Positions 24,342 through 33,324 of a stretch of 64,000 bases of DNA are shown here, one piece after another. The DNA is from Actinophytocola sp963825445 (GTDB lineage Bacteria > Actinomycetota > Actinomycetes > Mycobacteriales > Pseudonocardiaceae): the NCBI GenBank assembly GCA_963825445.1, contig CAWGTM010000024.1:1-64000 (forward strand). The letters are read 5' to 3'. Position 1 is the stretch's first letter, and every line of letters begins with the position of its first letter. A model generated the notes under the pieces. The model searched no databases. It had not been told where the DNA came from and saw nothing but the letters and a program-made list of their open reading frames with translations. A program made the position numbers and the translations under genes.

Positions 24342-25982
24342 ATGGCGGAGCTGACGATCTCGTCGGACGAGATTCGCAGTGCGATCGACAACTACGTGTC
24401 CAGTTACTCGCCCGACGTCAGCCGGGAGGAGGTCGGCCTCGTCGTCGACACCGGTGACGGCGTGGCACACGTCGAGGGCCTGCCCTCGACCATGGCGAAC
24501 GAGCTGCTGGAGTTCCCTGGCGGGATCCTCGGCGTCGCCCAGAACCTGGAGCCGCGCCGCATCGGTGTGGTCATCCTGGGCAACTACGAGAAGATCGAGG
24601 AGGGTCAGGAGGTCAAGCGGACCGGCCGGATCCTCTCGGTCCCCGTCGGCGACGAGTTCCTCGGCCGCGTGGTCGACCCGCTGGGTGTCGCACTCGACGG
24701 CCTCGGCGAGATCGGCGCCTCCACGCGTCGCGCGCTCGAGCTGCAGGCGGCCTCGGTGGTCCAGCGCCAGCCGGTGAGTGAGCCCCTCCAGACGGGCATC
24801 ACGGCCATCGACTCGATGACCCCCATCGGCCGCGGCCAGCGCCAGCTGATCATCGGCGACCGCAAGACGGGCAAGACCGCGGTCTGCGTCGACACGATCA
24901 TCAACCAGCGCGCGAACTGGGAGACCGGCGACCCGAAGCAGCAGGTGCGCTGCATCTACGTCGCGGTCGGCCAGAAGGGCTCCACGATCGCCGCCGTGCG
25001 CAAGGCGCTCGAGGACAACGGCGCGCTGGAGTACACCACGATCGTCGCCGCCCCGGCCTCCGACTCCGCCGGTTTCAAGTGGCTGGCCCCCTACACCGGC
25101 TCGGCCATCGGCCAGCACTGGATGTACCAGGGCAAGCACGTCCTGATCGTGTTCGACGACCTGACCAAGCAGGCCGAGGCGTACCGCGCCCTGTCGCTGC
25201 TGCTGCGTCGTCCGCCGGGCCGCGAGGCGTTCCCCGGCGACGTCTTCTACTTGCACTCCCGCCTGCTGGAGCGCTGCGCGAAGCTGAGTGACGAACTGGG
25301 TGCGGGCTCGCTCACCGGTCTCCCGGTCATCGAGACCAAGGCCAACGACATCTCGGCCTACATCCCCACGAACGTCATCTCGATCACCGACGGTCAGTGC
25401 TTCTTCCAGTCCGACCTGTTCAACTCGGGTCAGCGGCCGGCGGTCGACGTGACCACCTCGGTGTCCCGAGTCGGTGGCTCCGCGCAGATCAAGGCCATGC
25501 GCAAGGTCTCCGGTTCGCTGCGGATCGACCTGTCGCAGTACGAGGAGCTGAAGTCGTTCGCGGCGTTCGCGTCCGACCTCGACGCCACCTCCCGCGCCCA
25601 GCTGGACCGCGGTGGCCGGCTCTACGAGCTGCTCAAGCAGCCGCAGTACTCGCCGGTGCCGGTCGAGCAGCAGGTGGTCACCGTGTACCTCGGTACCAAC
25701 GGTCACTACGACGAGGTGCCGATCGAGGACGTCGCGCGGTTCAACCGGGAGCTTCTGGAGAACCTGCGCCACAAGCACGAGGGCATCCTCGCCGAGATCC
25801 GCGACAACGGGCAGTGGAACGACGACCTCGCCGAGCGCGTGGTCAACGCCACCACCGAGTTCAAGAAGGGCTTCACCACCTCCGAGGGCAAGCCCCTCCA
25901 GGAGGCCGAGGCCGAGGCCATGTCCGCCGACGAGGTCGGGCAGGAGACCGTGAAGGTCAACCGCCCGGCTCCCAAGAGCTGA
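24342..25982 (+). CDS. atpA: ATP synthase F1 subunit alpha
   Basis: Regulatory nucleotide-binding subunit of the F1 hexamer. 546 residues. N-terminal beta-barrel (EEVGLVVDTGDGVAHVEGLP), P-loop GDRKTGKTAVCVD, KGSTIAAVRKALEDNGALEY, the DVFYLHSRLLERCAKLS block and the arginine finger region SRVGGSAQIKAMRKVSGSLR. A C-terminal extension of some 30 residues (TSEGKPLQEAEAEAMSADEV) beyond the E. coli end is typical of actinobacteria, where it suppresses ATP hydrolysis in mycobacteria. Confidence 0.97.
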   Translation: MAELTISSDEIRSAIDNYVSSYSPDVSREEVGLVVDTGDGVAHVEGLPSTMANELLEFPGGILGVAQNLEPRRIGVVILGNYEKIEEGQEVKRTGRILSVPVGDEFLGRVVDPLGVALDGLGEIGASTRRALELQAASVVQRQPVSEPLQTGITAIDSMTPIGRGQRQLIIGDRKTGKTAVCVDTIINQRANWETGDPKQQVRCIYVAVGQKGSTIAAVRKALEDNGALEYTTIVAAPASDSAGFKWLAPYTGSAIGQHWMYQGKHVLIVFDDLTKQAEAYRALSLLLRRPPGREAFPGDVFYLHSRLLERCAKLSDELGAGSLTGLPVIETKANDISAYIPTNVISITDGQCFFQSDLFNSGQRPAVDVTTSVSRVGGSAQIKAMRKVSGSLRIDLSQYEELKSFAAFASDLDATSRAQLDRGGRLYELLKQPQYSPVPVEQQVVTVYLGTNGHYDEVPIEDVARFNRELLENLRHKHEGILAEIRDNGQWNDDLAERVVNATTEFKKGFTTSEGKPLQEAEAEAMSADEVGQETVKVNRPAPKS

Positions 25983-25993
25983 CGGACGAGTAG

Positions 25994-26950
25994 ATGGCGG
26001 CACAACTTCGCGAGCTCCGGTCGAAGATCCGGGCAACCAAATCCATCGGCAAGATCACCAAGGCGATGGAGCTCATCGCCACCTCGCGCATCAGCAAGGC
26101 GCAGGCGAGGGTGGACGCGTCCCGGCCGTACGCCGCGGAGATCACCAAGGTGCTCTCCGCGCTGGCCAGCGCCGCGTCCGCGCTCGACGACCCGCTGCTG
26201 ACCGAGCGCGAGAACCCGAAGCGGGTCGGCGTGCTGGTCGTGACCGGCGACAAGGGCCTCTCCGGCGCGTACAACAGCAACGTGCTGCGTGCGGCCGAAG
26301 AGCTGCTGTCGCTGTTGCGTGAGCAGGGCAAGACGCCGGTGCTGTACGTGATCGGCGGCAAGGGCGTCGGCTACTACCGGTTCCGCGACCGCGCGGTCAC
26401 GGACAGCTGGACCGGCTTCTCGCAGGTGCCGCGCTACGAGAACGCGGCGGAGGTCGGCCGGACCCTGGTCAAGTCGTTCCTCGAGGGCGCTGACGACGAG
26501 GGTGACGAGCCCGGCGAGGACGGCATCCTCGGCGTCGACGAGCTGCACATCGTGTACACGGAGTTCCGCTCGATGCTGTCGCAGGTGCCGGTGGCCAAGC
26601 GGATCGCCCCGCTCGAGGTGGAGTACGCCGAGGCCTCCGACGAGGACGAGAAGCCGAAGAGCGACGTGATCGCCTCGGCCTACTCGTTCGAGCCGAGCGC
26701 CGAGGCGCTGCTGTCGGCGCTGCTGCCGAAGTACATCAATACCCGGATCTACGCGGCACTGCTCGAGTCCGCGGCTTCGCAGTTGGCCGCGCAGCGCAAC
26801 GCCATGAAGTCCGCATCGGACAACGCCAGCGATCTGGTGAAGAACTACACCCGCCTGGCGAATCAGGCCCGGCAGGCCCAGATCACCCAGGAGATCAGCG
26901 AAATCGTCGGTGGGGTGGATGCACTCGCCGCCACAGGAAGTGAAGACTGA
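25994..26950 (+). CDS. atpG: ATP synthase F1 subunit gamma
   Basis: Central rotor shaft. 318 residues. The paired terminal helices are clear: RELRSKIRATKSIGKITKAM at the N-terminus and MKSASDNASDLVKNYTRLAN near the C-terminus. VTGDKGLSGAYNSNVLRAAE is the family block. An acidic loop around residues 163-180 (GADDEGDEPGEDGILGVDEL) matches the insertion position of the actinobacterial gamma loop. TGATG overlap couples it to atpD. Confidence 0.96.
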   Translation: MAAQLRELRSKIRATKSIGKITKAMELIATSRISKAQARVDASRPYAAEITKVLSALASAASALDDPLLTERENPKRVGVLVVTGDKGLSGAYNSNVLRAAEELLSLLREQGKTPVLYVIGGKGVGYYRFRDRAVTDSWTGFSQVPRYENAAEVGRTLVKSFLEGADDEGDEPGEDGILGVDELHIVYTEFRSMLSQVPVAKRIAPLEVEYAEASDEDEKPKSDVIASAYSFEPSAEALLSALLPKYINTRIYAALLESAASQLAAQRNAMKSASDNASDLVKNYTRLANQARQAQITQEISEIVGGVDALAATGSED

Positions 26951-28374
26951 TGACTACAACAGAGAACGCAGCCAAGGGCCGGATCGTCTCGGTGACCGGG
27001 CCCGTGGTCGACGTCGAGTTCCCGCGCGGCGCGGTGCCCGAGCTCTTCAACGCGCTCAAGGTGGAGATCGAGTTCGAGGAGCTGCGCAAGACGGTGACCC
27101 TCGAGGTCGCACAGCACCTCGGTGACAACCTGGTTCGCACGATCTCCCTGCAGCCGCAGGACGGCCTGGTCCGCGGGTCCGCCGTCACCAACACCGGCGC
27201 CCCGATCTCCGTGCCGGTGGGCGAGGGCGTCAAGGGCCACGTCTACAACGCGCTCGGTGAGTGCCTCGACAAGCCCGGCTACGGCAACGATCTCGAGCGC
27301 TGGCCGATCCACCGCAAGCCCCCGGCGTTCGACCAGCTCGAGGGCCGCACCCAGATGCTGGAGACGGGCCTCAAGGTCATCGACCTGCTGACCCCGTACG
27401 TGCTCGGCGGCAAGATCGGCCTGTTCGGCGGTGCCGGCGTCGGCAAGACGGTGCTCATCAAGGAGATGATCACCCGTGTCGCCAAGAACTTCGGTGGCAC
27501 CTCGGTGTTCGCCGGTGTCGGCGAGCGCACCCGTGAGGGCAACGACCTCTTCCTGGAGATGAGCGAGGACGGTGTCATCAACGACACCGCGCTGGTCTTC
27601 GGTCAGATGGACGAGCCGCCCGGCACGCGTATGCGGGTCGCGCTGTCCGCGCTGACCATGGCGGAGTACTTCCGCGATGTGCAGAACCAGGACGTGCTGC
27701 TGTTCATCGACAACATCTTCCGGTTCACCCAGGCCGGTTCCGAGGTGTCGACCCTGCTGGGCCGCATGCCTTCGGCCGTGGGTTACCAGCCGACGCTGGC
27801 CGACGAGATGGGCGAGCTGCAGGAGCGGATCACCTCGACCAAGGGTCGTTCGATCACCTCGATGCAGGCGATCTACGTGCCGGCCGACGACTACACCGAC
27901 CCGGCGCCCGCCACGACGTTCGCCCACCTGGACGCCACCACCGAGCTTTCCCGGTCGGTGTTCCAGAAGGGCATCTTCCCGGCGGTCGACCCGCTGGCGT
28001 CCACGTCGACCATTCTCGACCCGGCGATCGTCGGTGAGGACCACTACCGCGTGGCCGCCGAGGTCATCCGGATCCTGCAGAAGTACAAGGAACTGCAGGA
28101 CATCATCGCGATCCTCGGTATGGACGAACTGTCCGAAGAGGACAAGGTGACCGTGAACCGGGCGCGTCGCATCGAGCGCTTCCTGTCCCAGAACATGCTG
28201 GTGGCCGAGCAGTTCACCGGTCAGCCGGGTTCGACCGTGCCCCGCGAGGAGACGGTGGAGGCCTTCGACAAGATCGCCAAGGGCGACTTCGACTCGTACC
28301 CGGAGCAGGCGTTCCTGGGTATCGGTGGCCTGGACGACCTCGAGAAGAAGTACAAGGAACTCACGAAGAAGTAG
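26950..28374 (+). CDS. atpD: ATP synthase F1 subunit beta
   Basis: Catalytic subunit. 474 residues. P-loop GGAGVGKTVLIKEMI, catalytic Glu in GVGERTREGNDLFLEM, Walker B DVLLFIDNIFRFTQAGSEVS, and the DELSEED-type lever ELSEEDKVTVNRARRIERFL. The ATG overlaps the atpG stop. Unlike most bacteria, atpC does not follow; a bidirectional terminator stands 8 bases after the stop codon, and two opposing genes separate it from atpC. Confidence 0.98.
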   Translation: MTTTENAAKGRIVSVTGPVVDVEFPRGAVPELFNALKVEIEFEELRKTVTLEVAQHLGDNLVRTISLQPQDGLVRGSAVTNTGAPISVPVGEGVKGHVYNALGECLDKPGYGNDLERWPIHRKPPAFDQLEGRTQMLETGLKVIDLLTPYVLGGKIGLFGGAGVGKTVLIKEMITRVAKNFGGTSVFAGVGERTREGNDLFLEMSEDGVINDTALVFGQMDEPPGTRMRVALSALTMAEYFRDVQNQDVLLFIDNIFRFTQAGSEVSTLLGRMPSAVGYQPTLADEMGELQERITSTKGRSITSMQAIYVPADDYTDPAPATTFAHLDATTELSRSVFQKGIFPAVDPLASTSTILDPAIVGEDHYRVAAEVIRILQKYKELQDIIAILGMDELSEEDKVTVNRARRIERFLSQNMLVAEQFTGQPGSTVPREETVEAFDKIAKGDFDSYPEQAFLGIGGLDDLEKKYKELTKK

Positions 28375-28381
28375 CTGTACC

Positions 28382-28423
28382 AACGAGAACGCCCCGTCCG
28401 ATGTGGACGGGGCGTTTCTCGTT
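28382..28423. terminator. Bidirectional terminator after atpD
   Basis: AACGAGAACGCCCCGTCC (28382-28399) pairs with GGACGGGGCGTTTCTCGTT (28405-28423) with one bulge and a five-base loop. About 18 pairs, A-rich on the left and T-rich on the right, so it should work for atpD and for the convergent regulator gene. It ends the atp transcript before atpC. Confidence 0.9.
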
Positions 28424-28425
28424 GC

Positions 28426-29706
28426 TCAGTCCAGGGAGGTCACGGTCTCCCCGACCCTGATGTCGCTGGCGTCGTCCGGTACGAGCGCGGCGCCGTTGCC
28501 CAGGTCCTCCCAGGAGCCGTCCGCGCTGGTGCGGTAGGCGATCGACTGGCCCTCGGCGGCCACCACCCGTGCCCTGTCCGTCCGGCGCGGGCGCGATGAT
28601 CGGCGCCGTGGACGCCGGATCGATCTCCGTCACGCGCTCTACGGTCTCCACGGAGCCGTCCGGTCGCAGGAGGACGGAGAACGCCCAGGCGGGGTTGTCG
28701 AGTTCCTGGTACTCGCCGATGATCAGCGTGCGGCCGTCGGGCAGGTCAGCGACCACCGTCCACTTCGGCGGACCTTCCTTGTAGGCGTCGAGCAGACCGC
28801 TGTCGCGCAGTCCGTTGGCGAAGGACTCCCACACCTGCCCGCTTGGCAGATCCCGCGGCTCGGGCACGTGGGTCGGGAAGGGGACCCACGGCAGGCCCCG
28901 GTTCGGGATCACCGGGGTGAGCGGGTTCAGCCTGACCGGCAGAAAGCCGTCGCGCCCCTCGGGCGTCCCGATCGCGATACGCAGATTGCGTGGCCTGGGC
29001 AGCTCGGCCAGCTGGATGACCGTCGCCGTGTCTTCGTCGGAGAACGACTTCCATGCTGACCGCACCGACCGGCCCTCGTCGTTCACCGTGATGGTGGTGG
29101 ACACGAAGAGGTCCTGGATGCCGTCGGGCAGGGGCGCGAGCAGCGACTTGTTGTCCGGCAGGAGGAAGGCGGTGGGGGTCGGAGACGCGCCGACCAGTTC
29201 CAGTTCGTCCGGCCGGTCGTCGTCGGGGTTGTCCACCACCGCGCCACTCGCGACCGTTCTGGTGCCGTCGGCGAGCGTCGCCTCCTGCGCGACGACCGCC
29301 GCGTTGCCGAACGAGGTGTGGCCAGCCCAGTACACGTGCGGCTCGCCGTGCAGGTTCTCCGGGAGATACCCACCGCCTCGCCCGCGTTCCCCGCGATGCC
29401 GTCCGTCCAGGCGGCGATGGCCGCACGCGTCACCGCCTCGTCGTCGATGAGGTCACCGCCTGCGCGGTCCATCAGGGAGAACTCCGTGGGCTGGTCGGCC
29501 GGTGGCGGGGCGGCCAGGTGGTTCGGCAGTACGGTCACCGCGACGGCGGCCACGGCGGCCGTGCCGACCACCGCCGCCCCGATGGTGAACCGGTTGCGGG
29601 AGCGCCGGCGACGCGCGCCGCGAAGCACGTCGGCCGCGAAGTTCTGCCGGGGCCTCACGTCGTCGGTGGCCTCGCGCAGGGCGAGGGTCAGTTCGTTGGT
29701 GTCCAT
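28426..29706 (-). CDS. Membrane regulator partner of the sigma factor (frameshifted)
   Basis: Starts with the ATG at 29706 overlapping the sigma gene stop (ATGA). A cytoplasmic N-terminus (MDTNELTLALREATDDVRPR), one transmembrane helix (FTIGAAVVGTAAVAAVAVTV, near residue 50) and a large extracytoplasmic part. The frame shifts near 29365 (after AWTDGIAGNAGEAVGIS) into VYWAGHTSFGNAAVVAQEAT and again near 28575 into VVAAEGQSIAYRTSADGSWE, ending in TGA at 28426. The architecture and coupling fit an anti-sigma or sensor protein for the SigE-family factor, but no classical zinc-binding anti-sigma motif is visible. About 425 residues when corrected. Confidence 0.7.
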
Positions 29707-30227
29707 CAGATGCTCCGGCTGGTGTGGTGCGGGTCCTCGGTTGTGGCGGCGTCGATCAGCTCGCGCAGACGGGTGAGGCCCCGGGAGGTCTGGCTCTTCA
29801 CGGTGCCGACGCCGCAGTTCATGGCCGCCGCGGTGTCGGCCTCGGAGAGGTCGTCGAAGAAGCGGAGCACGATGACGGCCCGCATCTTGGGCGGCAGTGC
29901 CCCCAGCGCCTTGACCACCAGGTCGCGGTTCGCGATTCCCTGCTCCGGCCCCACGAGGTGCGGGTGGGGCATGTCCCAGTCGAGCGGCGCCTCGGCCACC
30001 CGACGGGCTTTGTGACGCCATCTGTTGGTGGCCGCGTTGGCCAGCGCGGCCCGCACGTAGGGCTCGGGATGTTCGCGGATGCGTCGCCAGCGGGGAAAGA
30101 CCCGCTCGAGCACCTCCTGCAGCAGGTCCTCGGCTGCCCCCTTGTCGCCGCCGCAGAGGAGATACGCGGTGCGCAACAGCGCCGGGGACCGGTGTGCCAC
30201 GAAGTCCGTGAACTCGGCTTCGCTCAT
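29706..30227 (-). CDS. SigE-family RNA polymerase sigma factor
   Basis: 173 residues from the ATG at 30227. Sigma region 2: FTDFVAHRSPALLRTAYLLC, GAAEDLLQEVLERVFPRWRR and PYVRAALANAATNRWRHKAR; region 4: GALPPKMRAVIVLRFFDDLS and AAAMNCGVGTVKSQTSRGLT (helix-turn-helix), ending EDPHHTSRSI. This is the short two-domain actinobacterial SigE group of ECF-like factors. It is translationally coupled to a membrane partner and sits on the minus strand between atpD and atpC, an unusual place. Confidence 0.9.
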   Translation of the reverse strand: MSEAEFTDFVAHRSPALLRTAYLLCGGDKGAAEDLLQEVLERVFPRWRRIREHPEPYVRAALANAATNRWRHKARRVAEAPLDWDMPHPHLVGPEQGIANRDLVVKALGALPPKMRAVIVLRFFDDLSEADTAAAMNCGVGTVKSQTSRGLTRLRELIDAATTEDPHHTSRSI

Positions 30228-30232
30228 CTGTA

Positions 30233-30274
30233 CCCCTGAAGTGTCGTTGTCGGTGACTTGTCTCACCCCTGAAG
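30233..30274. promoter_or_regulatory. Direct repeat upstream of the sigma gene
   Basis: CCCCTGAAG occurs at 30233-30241 and again at 30266-30274, 33 bp (about three helical turns) apart, just upstream of the sigma gene on the minus strand. It could be an operator or the autoregulated promoter element. Weak evidence. Confidence 0.3.
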
Positions 30275-30348
30275 ACACCGGCCTGCGTGGGAAGGTTGAG
30301 AGCGGACCAATTAGACTTCCCGAGGAACGTTGACATAGGAGGTATCGC

Positions 30349-30720
30349 GTGGCCGAGATGTCCGTCCAGCTGGTCGCCGTGGAACGACGCCTGTGGTCGG
30401 GTACCGGCACGTTCGTCGTGGCGCAGACCACCGAGGGCGAGATCGGGATCATGCCCGGTCACGAGCCCGTGCTCGGTCAGCTGATCGAGGGTGGCGTGGT
30501 TCGGGTGACGACGACCGACGGCGACACCGTAACCGCTGCCGTACACGGCGGCTTCCTGTCGGTGACCGGCGATGGTGTGAGCATCCTCGCCGAGTCCGCC
30601 GACCTGGCCGACGAGATCGACATCGACCAGGCAAGGGCCGATCTCGAGTCCGTCGGCGACGACGAGGACGAGCGGGCCAGAGCACTCGGCCGGCTTCGCG
30701 CCGCAGGCCAGCGGGACTGA
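30349..30720 (+). CDS. atpC: ATP synthase F1 subunit epsilon
   Basis: 123 residues from the GTG at 30349, preceded by a strong AGGAGG at 30338-30343. The beta-sandwich domain is complete (AEMSVQLVAVERRLWSGTGT, EGEIGIMPGHEPVLGQLIEG, VHGGFLSVTGDGVSILAESA); the C-terminal helical part (IDIDQARADLESVGDDEDER) is short, as in mycobacteria. It lies 1.97 kb from atpD with the sigma/regulator pair on the opposite strand between, and a terminator after atpD, so it must use its own promoter in the 121-bp gap to the sigma gene. DUF2550 follows after 25 bases. Confidence 0.95.
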   Translation: MAEMSVQLVAVERRLWSGTGTFVVAQTTEGEIGIMPGHEPVLGQLIEGGVVRVTTTDGDTVTAAVHGGFLSVTGDGVSILAESADLADEIDIDQARADLESVGDDEDERARALGRLRAAGQRD

Positions 30721-30745
30721 CGGCCGGGCGACGGGGGAACGGGCC

Positions 30746-31186
30746 GTGGACGTCACCGTGGTGCTCGGAGCGGCTCTCCTCCTTGTCGCGGTGGTCCTGA
30801 CCTGGTTGGGCGTGCGGCGCCTGCGTGCGCTTCGCTCAGGTGGCGTGCACGCCGCGCTGCGAACCAGGCTCGACGAGGCCGGCAAGGGTTGGCATCTGGG
30901 CGTCGGCCGCTACCAGGGTGACGAGTTCGTCTGGTTCCGTGTGCTGAGCCTGCGTCCCGGCCCCGATCGGGTGATCCACCGGTCCGGCCTGGAGATCGCG
31001 GACCGCCGCGAGCCGTCCGGCCCCGAGCTGTACAGCATGCCGCCGTCCTCCCACGTGCTGCGCTTCCACGACCGCGACGGCACCGCCGAACCGGACGTGG
31101 AGATCGCCATGGGCCCCGACGCCCTGACGGGCTTCCTGTCATGGATGGAGTCGGCGCCTCCGGGCCGTCTGCCCTGGGCTTCCTGA
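30746..31186 (+). CDS. DUF2550 protein
   Basis: 146 residues, GTG start. One N-terminal transmembrane helix (VVLGAALLLVAVVLTWLGVR) and a cytoplasmic domain with WHLGVGRYQGDEFVWFRVLS and the C-terminal GFLSWMESAPPGRLPWAS. This family follows atpC in many actinobacteria (the Rv1312 position). Function unknown; persistent linkage suggests a role tied to the ATP synthase or to membrane energy state. Confidence 0.9.
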   Translation: MDVTVVLGAALLLVAVVLTWLGVRRLRALRSGGVHAALRTRLDEAGKGWHLGVGRYQGDEFVWFRVLSLRPGPDRVIHRSGLEIADRREPSGPELYSMPPSSHVLRFHDRDGTAEPDVEIAMGPDALTGFLSWMESAPPGRLPWAS

Positions 31187-31190
31187 CTCC

Positions 31191-31208
31191 GTGCTACGCG
31201 TGCTACGC
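31191..31208 (+). promoter_or_regulatory. Tandem 9-mer before the toxin-antitoxin pair
   Basis: GTGCTACGC occurs twice head to tail (31191-31199, 31200-31208), then TCGTGAC and the antitoxin start. The second copy holds TACGCT, a plausible -10. Such short repeats before TA operons are often antitoxin operators. Confidence 0.4.
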
Positions 31209-31233
31209 TCGTGACATGAGCAGGAGGGCAGCC

Positions 31234-31488
31234 ATGGCGCGTACGATCCCGCACCGCGAGCTACGGAACAACAGCGGAGCCATCCTGCGCGAAGTGCAGG
31301 CCGGGGAGAGCTTCGAGATCAGCAACCACGGTGAGGTCGTGGCCAGGCTGGTGCCACCGGTGGAGCGTTCCCAACCCTCGTTGCGAGTGCGCAAGGCCAG
31401 GACGTCGGGCGGATTTTCCGAGCTGCCTCGCGTCCGGATCGATGTACCGGTGCAGGAGTCGATCGACGACCTCCGGGGCGATCGTTGA
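31234..31488 (+). CDS. Type II antitoxin, Phd/YefM family
   Basis: 84 residues from the ATG at 31234, chosen because AGGAGG lies six bases upstream; an in-frame ATG at 31216 would add six residues. IPHRELRNNSGAILREVQAG and FEISNHGEVVARLVP are the Phd/YefM DNA-binding and dimerisation blocks. The C-terminal half (SGGFSELPRVRIDVPVQESI) is the toxin-binding tail. The stop codon overlaps the toxin TTG start by four bases. Confidence 0.9.
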   Translation: MARTIPHRELRNNSGAILREVQAGESFEISNHGEVVARLVPPVERSQPSLRVRKARTSGGFSELPRVRIDVPVQESIDDLRGDR

Positions 31489-31877
31489 CCGTTTACGTCG
31501 ACACCTCGGCCGCGGCCAAGTTGATCGTCGATGAGTCGGAGTCCCCGGCGCTGAGCGCCTATCTCGATGGCTTGGTGTCCGAAGGTGTGCCGCTGGTCTC
31601 GGGAGTCCTGCTGGAGACCGAGTTGCGTCGACTGGCCGTCCGCCATCGCCTGAACCAGGCAGCGGTTTCCGACGTGCTGGACAGATTCGATCTGTTCGAG
31701 CCCGACCGTGCGATCTTCGTCGAGGCCGGACTCCTGCCCGGCCCGAGTCTGCGAAGCCTGGACGCCCTGCACATCGTGGTCGCGGTGCGGCTGGAGGCGG
31801 ACGTGCTGGTCACCTACGACGTTCGACAGACCGAGTCGGCGCAGCTCGTCGGTCTGCGGGTGGTCGCGCCGGCCTAG
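31485..31877 (+). CDS. PIN-domain toxin (VapC-like)
   Basis: 130 residues from a TTG start. PIN-domain acidic residues are visible in YVDTSAAAKLIVDE (first Asp), LLETELRRLAVRH (Glu), LRSLDALHIVVAVRL and ADVLVTYDVRQTE. VapC-type toxins are magnesium-dependent RNases that usually cut tRNA or rRNA. Translational coupling with a Phd/YefM antitoxin makes a standard TA pair. It sits between DUF2550 and the convergent DUF1206 gene, whose stop overlaps this one by four bases. Confidence 0.92.
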   Translation: MTVYVDTSAAAKLIVDESESPALSAYLDGLVSEGVPLVSGVLLETELRRLAVRHRLNQAAVSDVLDRFDLFEPDRAIFVEAGLLPGPSLRSLDALHIVVAVRLEADVLVTYDVRQTESAQLVGLRVVAPA

Positions 31878-32686
31878 GTCTTGTGGGCGCGGGCGGCGGC
31901 GAAGCAGTAGACGCCGAACGCCCCGAGTCCCAGCGCCGTGGCTACGAGCAGCACCATGCCGAACGGTTGCGCGGCCAGCGTGCGCAGCGCGGCGTCCAGG
32001 CCGCCCGCCTCGCCGGGGTCGGCGTTCAGCGCGGCGAACCCGATGAGCACGCCGACGATGCCCAGCACCAGGCCCTTCGCCAGGTAGCCGGCCACGCCGA
32101 CGCGCTTCACCCACTGCTGGGTGCCGGACGGCAGGTCCTGGGTGTCGAGGTCCTTCATGAACGACTTGCGGACGCCCTTCACCACGCACGCCACACCCAC
32201 GCCGATGACGATCGCGGCCACGATCGCCACCAGGATCTGCCCGGCCGGCAGCGCGAGCACCTTGGCTGTCCACTCCTGTTGCTGCTGGTCACCGGAACCG
32301 CCGGACCCGCCGCCGCTGGCCATGCGGATGGCCACGACGCCCAGCGTGAACCCGACGACCGCGCGGACCGCCGCGCCGATGCGCTTACGGGTCCGCTTGC
32401 CGGACTTCGTCACCCAGCGGAAGCCGATGGCCGCCATGATCGCCTGCCACGCGCCGTACGCGAGCAGCCCGACGCCCAGCAGCCACAGCACGACCGCACC
32501 GGGCCCCGTGGACCCGATCTCGGCGAGCGCACCGCGCTGGTCGGCCTGCTGCGAGCTGTCCCCGAACGCCACGCGCAGCGCCAGGTAGGCGACGATCAGG
32601 TGGACGAGGCCGTAGCAGACCATGCCCGCACGGCCGAGCCCCTGGACGGTCTTGCTGTTCTTCGCCTGATGCGCTCGCAGTGCCAT
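31874..32686 (-). CDS. DUF1206 membrane protein
   Basis: 270 residues, six predicted helices arranged as three two-helix repeats, each opening with a G..[A/G]YxxxGxVx-type motif: VQGLGRAGMVCYGLVHLIVA, IGAAVRAVVGFTLGVVAIRM, VKRVGVAGYLAKGLVLGIVG. That triplicated pattern is the DUF1206 family, common in actinobacteria and of unknown function. A Gly/Ser/Gln-rich cytoplasmic or periplasmic linker (GGGSGGSGDQQQQ) interrupts the middle repeat. Confidence 0.88.
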   Translation of the reverse strand: MALRAHQAKNSKTVQGLGRAGMVCYGLVHLIVAYLALRVAFGDSSQQADQRGALAEIGSTGPGAVVLWLLGVGLLAYGAWQAIMAAIGFRWVTKSGKRTRKRIGAAVRAVVGFTLGVVAIRMASGGGSGGSGDQQQQEWTAKVLALPAGQILVAIVAAIVIGVGVACVVKGVRKSFMKDLDTQDLPSGTQQWVKRVGVAGYLAKGLVLGIVGVLIGFAALNADPGEAGGLDAALRTLAAQPFGMVLLVATALGLGAFGVYCFAAARAHKT

Positions 32687-32737
32687 GACCGGGTAGTTAC
32701 CCCGCGGTCGAGCGTCCGAACGGGCCGTTTGCAGTAA

Positions 32738-33310
32738 TCAGCGCCCGGCGCCGGGCGACCACAGCACGTCACCGTCGGGGTTGGCCACCCGCGACAGCAC
32801 GAACAGCAGGTCCGAGAGCCGGTTGAGGTACTTGGCGGCCAGCGGGTTCGTGCGCTCGCCGTCGGCCGCCATGAGCCCCCACGCGCTGCGCTCGGCCCGC
32901 CGCGAGACGGTGCGCGCCACGTGCAGCAGAGCCGCGCCGGCCGTGCCGCCCGGGAGGATGAACGAGTTGAGCTTGGCGAGCCGGCCGTTGAAGTCGTCGC
33001 ACCAGCCTTCGAGCCGCTCGATGTAGGCCTCGGTGATGCGCAGGGGCGGGTATTTCGGGTCGGGCACCACGGGGGCACAGAAGTCGGCGCCGACGTCGAA
33101 CAGGTCGTTCTGGATGGCCCGTAGGACGTCGGCCAGCTCGTCGGTGAGCCCGCCGAGCGCGAGCGCGACCCCGATGGCGGCGTTGGCCTCGTCCACGTCG
33201 GCGTAGGCCGCGAGCCGGGGGTCCGTTTTGGACACCCGGCTCCCGTCGCCGAGCGCGGTGGTGCCGTCGTCGCCGACGCGCGTGTAGACCCGAGTGATGT
33301 GGACCGCCAT
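32738..33310 (-). CDS. ATP:cob(I)alamin adenosyltransferase (PduO type)
   Basis: Adds the 5'-deoxyadenosyl group to cob(I)alamin, giving coenzyme B12. 190 residues. N-terminal ATP-binding segment VYTRVGDDGTTALGDGSRVS, then YADVDEANAAIGVALALGG and the signature FILPGGTAGAALLHVARTVS with RRAERSAW. Same position as Rv1314c beside murA. It would supply the cofactor for the B12-dependent mutase at 40504. It is in a minus-strand group with the downstream DUF1206 gene (51 bases). Confidence 0.95.
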   Translation of the reverse strand: MAVHITRVYTRVGDDGTTALGDGSRVSKTDPRLAAYADVDEANAAIGVALALGGLTDELADVLRAIQNDLFDVGADFCAPVVPDPKYPPLRITEAYIERLEGWCDDFNGRLAKLNSFILPGGTAGAALLHVARTVSRRAERSAWGLMAADGERTNPLAAKYLNRLSDLLFVLSRVANPDGDVLWSPGAGR

Positions 33311-33324
33311 GCCCCCGACCCTAC

